This document shows positions 47,155 to 51,849 of a DNA stretch of 51,849 nt, one piece after another (position 1 is the first letter of the stretch; every line of letters begins with the position of its first letter). Source of the DNA: Alphaproteobacteria bacterium (lineage in GTDB: Bacteria; Pseudomonadota; Alphaproteobacteria; UBA11073). The stretch spans positions 1 through 51,849 of the forward strand of contig JABDAM010000008.1 in assembly GCA_013289145.1 (NCBI GenBank), in the 5' to 3' direction. The position numbers were made by a program, and so were the translations under genes. The notes beneath the pieces were generated by a model. It ran no database searches. It was not told the origin of the DNA and saw only the letters and a list, made by a program, of their open reading frames with translations.

Positions 47155-48996
47155 ATGTTCGCGCAAATCGACACCGCACGCCCTTTCGCCCTGTTTGAAA
47201 AAGACGGTTTCGTGACGGCCTACCAGGGTGAATTTCACGCATTGGAAAAACTCGACGACATCCACACCCTCGCGCGCCGCGCCGCGCGCGATGTGGTTTT
47301 CGTGCTGCCATACTGCGCCATCCGCGAACGCGGATTCGCCGCGCACGGCGATGAAAAAATCCTGGCCATCGCCGTTGAAACGGCAATCAAAATTCCCAAG
47401 GAAAAATTGATCGCCGATTTACCGGATGTGGAAATTACGGTCGGCGACATCACGCCCTCATTATCCGACGATGAATATGCGAACCTCGTGCGCGAATTCC
47501 AAGCCAATGAAATTGAAGCCGGTCACGCCTCTCAATGCACCATCGCGCGTTATTTTTCAGGCCGCATTCAGAATTTCAATCTGCAAACCGTCCTGGCGAC
47601 ATATCGCAAAACCTTACAGCAACAGGGCCAATATATGACGGTGCTGTTCGCCAACATCGCGGCGGGCCAGTTCATCATCGGCGCGACGCCCGAAAAACAT
47701 CTGGAAGTGCGCGGCAACGAAACCATCATGATCCCCATCGCGGGCACGCTGCGCAAGGAAGACCGCGAAACTTTCCCCGCGCGTCTGGAAAATTTTCTGA
47801 ACGATCCAAAAGAAATCAACGAACTGTTCCAGGTCGTGGATGAAGAAATGAAAATGATGGGCGTGATTTGCCCCGACGGCGGGGTTATCAACGGGCCGTT
47901 CCTGCGTGAAATCGGTGCGGTGGTGCATACGGAATATCAACTCATCGGCCTGCGCACGCGCGATACGATTGCCGCGCTGCGCCGCACGCTCCACGCGCCG
48001 ACGGTGGTCGGCTCGCCGATGGAATCCGCCGCGCGCATTATCAAAAAATATGAAGGCCAATCGCGGCGTTATTACGCGGGCGAAATCGGTATCTATCAGT
48101 GCCCGCGCACCGACGCGCCGAACGGTGATCTGGATTGCGCGATCCTTATCCGCTGCGCCGAGATCAACGCGGACGGTGAATTCCGCGTGCAAGCCGGCGG
48201 GGGTATCGTGCGCGATTCCGATGCGGCGTCCGAAGCCGCCGAAAGCCGCGCGAAAGCCATGGGAATCCTTGGCATTCTCACCGGCACATCGAAATTCCAG
48301 GACCGTTATTTGACGGACGATTTGCGCGCCGCTGTCGCGCCCATGCTCGCCGCACGGAATGAAAAACTTTCGCATTTCTGGATGGATCGCCAGAGTGCCT
48401 TCACGCGCGACATCACGCCGATCGACGGCATGCGCATCACCATCATCAATAACGAAGACGATTTCGCGCATATGACCGGCCACATGCTGCGCGTGCAACA
48501 GGCGCGCGTGCGCGTTGTCGATACGTTTGAATATAATGCGGCAACGGATGATGCCGATGTCACCATCATCGGCCCCGGCCCGGGCGATCCCACGGACATG
48601 GCGCATCCGCGCATGAAGTTGCTTCAGGATATCGTCGCGCAATTAAAATCCCGCGCGCGGCCGTTGCTCGGCGTCTGTCTCGGCCATCAAACGATTGCAG
48701 TGTATGAAGGACTTACTGTCGCGCGTCAGCCGCAATCCACACAGGGCTTGCAACGCGAAGTGCGCGTGATGGGCGATTTGCATCGCCTGGGTTTTTATAA
48801 TTCCTTCTCGCCGGTTTATGATGACGCGGCGCGCGCGCGAAAGGATTTCAATTTCGATCTCGACGGCGACCGCATCATCGCGATGCAGGCGCCGGGCATC
48901 GCCGGATTTCAAGCGCATCCGGAATCCATTATGTCCGAACGCGGCATGGATTTAATGTTGCGCGCGTTGAACCAGCTTTATCCGGTGCGTAAATGA
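47155..48996 (+). CDS. trpE(G): Fused anthranilate synthase (TrpE-TrpG), PhzE-like type
   Basis: 613 residues. Residues ~120-405 are the chorismate-binding domain (GATPEKHLEV, IPIAGTLRKEDRE, DEEMKMMGVICPDGG, VHTEYQLIGLRT, GSPMESAARIIKKYE, ILIRCAEIN, GGGIVRDSDAASEAAESRAKA). Residues ~425-613 are a class I glutamine amidotransferase with Cys508 in GVCLGHQT and H587/E589 in HPES. The short length and the VDEE-KMM-CPDGG and GSPMESAARII segments resemble PhzE (aminodeoxyisochorismate synthase) more than the ~730-residue TrpE(G) of rhizobia. Its place as the only such gene in a full trp operon argues that it makes anthranilate. It overlaps trpD by ATGA. Confidence 0.88.
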   Translation: MFAQIDTARPFALFEKDGFVTAYQGEFHALEKLDDIHTLARRAARDVVFVLPYCAIRERGFAAHGDEKILAIAVETAIKIPKEKLIADLPDVEITVGDITPSLSDDEYANLVREFQANEIEAGHASQCTIARYFSGRIQNFNLQTVLATYRKTLQQQGQYMTVLFANIAAGQFIIGATPEKHLEVRGNETIMIPIAGTLRKEDRETFPARLENFLNDPKEINELFQVVDEEMKMMGVICPDGGVINGPFLREIGAVVHTEYQLIGLRTRDTIAALRRTLHAPTVVGSPMESAARIIKKYEGQSRRYYAGEIGIYQCPRTDAPNGDLDCAILIRCAEINADGEFRVQAGGGIVRDSDAASEAAESRAKAMGILGILTGTSKFQDRYLTDDLRAAVAPMLAARNEKLSHFWMDRQSAFTRDITPIDGMRITIINNEDDFAHMTGHMLRVQQARVRVVDTFEYNAATDDADVTIIGPGPGDPTDMAHPRMKLLQDIVAQLKSRARPLLGVCLGHQTIAVYEGLTVARQPQSTQGLQREVRVMGDLHRLGFYNSFSPVYDDAARARKDFNFDLDGDRIIAMQAPGIAGFQAHPESIMSERGMDLMLRALNQLYPVRK

Positions 48997-49988
48997 TTGC
49001 TGTTTCGCCAAAACAATTACAATCGCGTATGGGCGCGCGCGACATTCTCGCCGCCGTCCTAGATGGCAATCACAGCCAGAATGAATTATGTGAATTCCTG
49101 GCCGCCTTGAAAAATATTCCCTTGAACGCCGAATGGGTTTTGGGTTTTCGCGATGCGATCATGGCGCGCGCGAAAACTTTCGATTTTGATGTGCCGGTCA
49201 TCGATATTTGCGGCACGGGTGGGGATGGCAAGAATACGTTTAATATCTCGACGCTCGCGGCCCTAACCTTGGCCGCCGCCGGGCATGCGGTGGCGAAGCA
49301 CGGCAACAGCGCGGCTTCTTCCGCCAGCGGTTCATCGGACATTCTGCGCGCGCTGGAAATTTCGCTGCCCGCCGACGCCGCAGCGGCGCGGGGGCAACTC
49401 GACGCATGCGGCATCACATTCTTACACGCGCCGCATTTTCATCCCGCGCTCGCCGCCATCGGCGCGGCGCGCAAGCAGGTGAATTTCCCGACAGTTTTCA
49501 ATATCCTAGGACCGCTGTGTCATCCCGCCGCGCCCGCATATCGCATCTTGGGCGTCGCGTCGCGTGAAGTTTATGATATTTACCGCGCCGCCGCGCTGCA
49601 TGCTTGCCCCGGCGCAGGCCGGGGTGGCGGTAATTATGCGATTATCCATGACGAAGCAGGTTACGATAAAATGTCCCTCACCGCGCCCGCGCGGATTTGC
49701 GTGAATGGCGAAGAACAGATTCTAACGCCGGAGGATTTTGATCTGGCGCCCTTGGCGCCCGAGGAATTAAAATTGTCAAACGACATGACGGAAAATAAAA
49801 ACACGTTCCTCGCCATCGCGCGCGGTGTGTCTCATCATAAAAGCACCGCCGTCGCCGCGAACGCAGCTGTGGCGATGCATTTGGCGGAGCCATCGCACAG
49901 CATTGCACAGCATTTCCAAACCGCGCGCGAGATTTTACAAAGCGGCCGCGTGCAAACAATCATCGAAAAACTGCGAGGGCAGAGGTGA
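48993..49988 (+). CDS. trpD: Anthranilate phosphoribosyltransferase
   Basis: 331 residues. ICGTGGDGKNTFNISTLAAL (phosphoribosyl-pyrophosphate loop; usual Val is Cys here), KHGNSAASSASGSSDILRAL, FNILGPLCHPA and HDEAGYDKMSL. It joins anthranilate and PRPP. A palindrome at 49607-49624 is read in frame and inserts residues around ACPGAGRGG between the helix and the GNYAIIHDE strand, where related proteins go directly from one to the other. Start and stop overlap neighbours by four bases each. Confidence 0.94.
   Translation: MIAVSPKQLQSRMGARDILAAVLDGNHSQNELCEFLAALKNIPLNAEWVLGFRDAIMARAKTFDFDVPVIDICGTGGDGKNTFNISTLAALTLAAAGHAVAKHGNSAASSASGSSDILRALEISLPADAAAARGQLDACGITFLHAPHFHPALAAIGAARKQVNFPTVFNILGPLCHPAAPAYRILGVASREVYDIYRAAALHACPGAGRGGGNYAIIHDEAGYDKMSLTAPARICVNGEEQILTPEDFDLAPLAPEELKLSNDMTENKNTFLAIARGVSHHKSTAVAANAAVAMHLAEPSHSIAQHFQTAREILQSGRVQTIIEKLRGQR
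49607..49624. repeat. Palindrome CCCCGGC-GCAG-GCCGGGG inside trpD
   Basis: Seven-pair perfect stem, four-base loop, read in frame. The arms are identical to those of the palindrome in rsmD and to the core of the 99-bp elements. Confidence 0.85.
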
Positions 49989-50800
49989 CGCATATTCTGG
50001 ATCAAATCATCGCCGAAAAACAGCGCGAAGTGGCCGAGCGTAAGGCCGCCTGTGTGGCGGCGGAGCTAGAAAAACTCCCCGGTTTCACGCGTCCGACCGT
50101 TTCACTAGCAGCGGCGCTCACATCCGGCCGGACGTTTGGGGTGATCGCGGAAATCAAACGCGCCTCGCCTTCGGCGGGCGTGTTGTATCCGGATTTATCC
50201 GTCGCGGAAGTTGCAGCGGATTATGTGCAATCCGGCGCGGCGGGGCTTTCCATTCTTACCGATCAAAAATTCTTTTCCGGCACATTGGCAGATTTAACCG
50301 CCGCGCGCGCCGCCACCGATGCGCCGGTCTTGCGTAAAGATTTTATCATCGACGAATATCAAATCATCGAAAGCCGCGCGCATGGCGCGGATGTGATTTT
50401 GCTGATCGCGCGGATTCTGACGCCGCAACAGACTCGGGCTTTCGCCGCTCTGGCGCGATCGCTCGGCATGGATGTGTTGCTGGAAGTGCATAACGAACAG
50501 GAAATAGCAGGCCATTTTTGCGATGGCACGAATATCATTGGTGTAAACGCGCGTGATCTCGACAAATTGCAAAACAGCCAGGCGCTGCATGCGGAAATTT
50601 TCCCGCACTTGCCGCGTGGCATGCCTGCGGTGGCGGAGAGCGGTATTCGCGATGCGGCACAGCTTGCGCGGCTGAAACGCGCGGGATATCATGGCTTTCT
50701 CATCGGTGAACAATTCCTGAAAACGGGCCGGCCGGCGCAGGCCTGCGCAGATATGATCACCGGCGCGCAAAAAATTCTGGCGGGTGACGATGCCCAATAA
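49985..50800 (+). CDS. trpC: Indole-3-glycerol phosphate synthase
   Basis: 271 residues from GTG 49985, which overlaps the trpD stop (GTGA). AEIKRASPSAGVL, SILTDQKFFSGTLADL, LRKDFIIDEYQI, LLEVHNEQE, GVNARDLDKL and AVAESGIRD are the barrel strands with catalytic Lys and Glu. It closes the indole ring from carboxyphenylamino-deoxyribulose phosphate. No trpF domain is fused; trpF follows as a separate overlapping gene. Confidence 0.95.
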   Translation: MTHILDQIIAEKQREVAERKAACVAAELEKLPGFTRPTVSLAAALTSGRTFGVIAEIKRASPSAGVLYPDLSVAEVAADYVQSGAAGLSILTDQKFFSGTLADLTAARAATDAPVLRKDFIIDEYQIIESRAHGADVILLIARILTPQQTRAFAALARSLGMDVLLEVHNEQEIAGHFCDGTNIIGVNARDLDKLQNSQALHAEIFPHLPRGMPAVAESGIRDAAQLARLKRAGYHGFLIGEQFLKTGRPAQACADMITGAQKILAGDDAQ

Positions 50801-51440
50801 TTTAAAAAGCGATTTGAAAATCAAAATTTGCGGCTTGGCCGATGCGGAAAACGCGGCGGCGGTCGGCGCGCTTGTTCCCGATTATATTGGACTGATTTTT
50901 TATCCGCCTTCGCCGCGCGCCGTCACCCTTGAAACCGCCGCGCAAATCCGTACTGCCGCGCCCGCACCCGCCATCGGTGTTTTCGTCGATGAAGCGGCTG
51001 AACAAATTATCGCCACTGCATTCGCCATCCGCCTGTCTGGCGTGCAGCTCTGCGGCACCACGCAAATCGCATGCGCGCGGGAACTGCGCGCGCAAGGGTT
51101 TGCGGAAACTATTCTCGGCTCTTTCGCCGCGACGGCGGAGAATATCGCTATGCTATCTGCACCAGATTTGCCGTTTGATTTTTTGTTATTCGATACGCCA
51201 TCGGCGCAACATGGCGGCACAGGCCAAACTTTTGATTGGTCGCTATTGCATGGTTATCGCGGCGACGTTCCATTTTTTCTGTCAGGCGGCATTGGGTCTG
51301 AAAATATTGCACAGGCAATCGCGTTTGATCATCCCAGACTTTATGGCTTGGACCTAAACAGCCGCCTGGAAATCGCGCCTGGCATCAAGGATATTCAACG
51401 CGCGCGCGAAGCCATTGAAAAAATCCGCGCGGCGCGTTAA
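50784..51440 (+). CDS. trpF: Phosphoribosylanthranilate isomerase
   Basis: 218 residues from GTG 50784 (or 216 from ATG 50790). The catalytic Cys is in KIKICGLADAE and the catalytic Asp in LLFDTPSAQHGGTG; FLSGGIGSENI and GLDLNSRLE complete the barrel. It carries out the Amadori rearrangement before TrpC. The start lies inside the trpC 3' end, so it is translationally coupled. Last trp gene of the operon. Confidence 0.93.
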   Translation: MTMPNNLKSDLKIKICGLADAENAAAVGALVPDYIGLIFYPPSPRAVTLETAAQIRTAAPAPAIGVFVDEAAEQIIATAFAIRLSGVQLCGTTQIACARELRAQGFAETILGSFAATAENIAMLSAPDLPFDFLLFDTPSAQHGGTGQTFDWSLLHGYRGDVPFFLSGGIGSENIAQAIAFDHPRLYGLDLNSRLEIAPGIKDIQRAREAIEKIRAAR

Positions 51441-51449
51441 AATTATCCT

Positions 51450-51728
51450 ATGAAATGCCGCTTTGTATTCCTTATTCTGTTCGCCGCGCTGATGGTGGTT
51501 GTGGCGCCGCCCGCGCGTGCTTTTACGGAATCGGGCGGCAGCGCCTATGCGAACTCTGACGGCACTTCAAAATTTTCCGATCCGGATGAGAAGCTGGATG
51601 AAACATCAGGCGGAAATTCGGCTGTGAACATACTCAAATTTGGCGATGGCGGCGCGATGCGCCTTGGCTTGCAAAACGGCACCGGCCAGTATGACAATAC
51701 CGATCCGCGCAGCGCGCTGTCGCATTAG
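51450..51728 (+). CDS. Small exported hypothetical protein
   Basis: 92 residues. A clear signal peptide (MKCRFVFLILFAALMVVVAP with cleavage likely after PARAF/RAF) precedes a ~68-residue Gly/Ser/Asp-rich mature part ending MRLGLQNGTGQYDNTDPRSALSH. It starts ten bases after the trpF stop and may be co-transcribed with the trp operon without a metabolic link. No family recognised. Its tail shares the MR-x-G and GQY[DE] wording with the remnant at 20081-20179. Confidence 0.7.
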   Translation: MKCRFVFLILFAALMVVVAPPARAFTESGGSAYANSDGTSKFSDPDEKLDETSGGNSAVNILKFGDGGAMRLGLQNGTGQYDNTDPRSALSH

Positions 51729-51849
51729 CCGTAACTAGGGGCAAAAACCACGCCGTGCTATTTTGGGGTCGATTGAGACGTGGTGTTCTTTTACTATCAG
51801 CAGCGCGTCTTTTTCTGGCGTGCCAGGTCGACCACCCTTTATGTGAGGT
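51729..51849. other. Window end, no feature seen
   Basis: 121 bases after the small exported gene. I see no tRNA, terminator with a T-run or convincing reading frame in it. Confidence 0.5.

Noticed and set aside
47614-48642. 342-codon antisense frame within trpE(G)
   Set aside because: His/Arg/Asp-rich shadow of a GC-rich gene, no start signal, no family likeness.

Overview
The window is chromosomal DNA from an alphaproteobacterium. The 16S gene has alphaproteobacterial signature stretches. The genes are typical of the class: AddB, TsaE/MurU, a thioredoxin-reductase-like ferredoxin-NADP reductase, PgsA, RluB/RsmD/TadA. Most genes are GC-rich, with a scatter of clearly more AT-rich orphan genes. 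The lineage cannot be fixed from sequence reading alone; a poorly sampled order (for example near Micavibrionales) is possible but is only a guess.

Layout. 1-3065 (minus): the 5' two thirds of addB, preceded by a fused TsaE-MurU gene. 3110-4147: ferredoxin/NADP reductase, facing a thioesterase and two glycosyltransferases (4255-7115) across a 99-bp palindromic element. 7188-12556: an AT-rich orphan with a HEPN-like motif, an M23 endopeptidase, a free-standing small RNA unit (promoter, about 184 nt, terminator), a KefB-type antiporter and a 516-aa unknown protein. 12658-18997: a complete rRNA operon in the order 16S, tRNA-Ala, small ORF, tRNA-Ile, 23S, 5S, terminator. 19024-20205: a TIR-domain gene followed by a decayed 5S copy and gene remnants. 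20206-29131: phosphatase, Ohr, YgjV, PgsA, two glycosyltransferases, a HExxH membrane protein, hydrolase, MaoC, RibF and an orphan. 29256-33957: IleS, then RsmD/RluB (minus) and TadA. 33954-40946: glycosyltransferases, FkbM-like and other methyltransferases, an FAD oxidoreductase and an SDR, probably making or decorating a surface glycan, with tRNA-Val inside. 40993-44863: GAPDH, an orphan, transketolase and a 49-aa ORF. 45059-51440: a trp leader/attenuator and a complete trpB-A-E(G)-D-C-F operon, then a small secreted protein.

The trp operon covers every step from chorismate to tryptophan in one tightly overlapping unit. A leader peptide with a Trp-Arg-Trp run, followed by mutually exclusive hairpins, indicates classical attenuation. 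The transketolase next door makes erythrose 4-phosphate, a precursor of chorismate.

Most notable: (1) a TIR gene enclosed by an intact 5S gene and a degenerate 5S copy; (2) an rRNA spacer with reversed tRNA order and a protein-like ORF between the tRNAs; (3) one GC palindrome unit (CCCCGGC, short loop, GCCGGGG) used both as arms of 99-bp elements between convergent genes and as in-frame insertions inside rsmD and trpD; (4) an unidentified structured small RNA; (5) a direct TsaE-MurU fusion lacking the usual intervening kinase.
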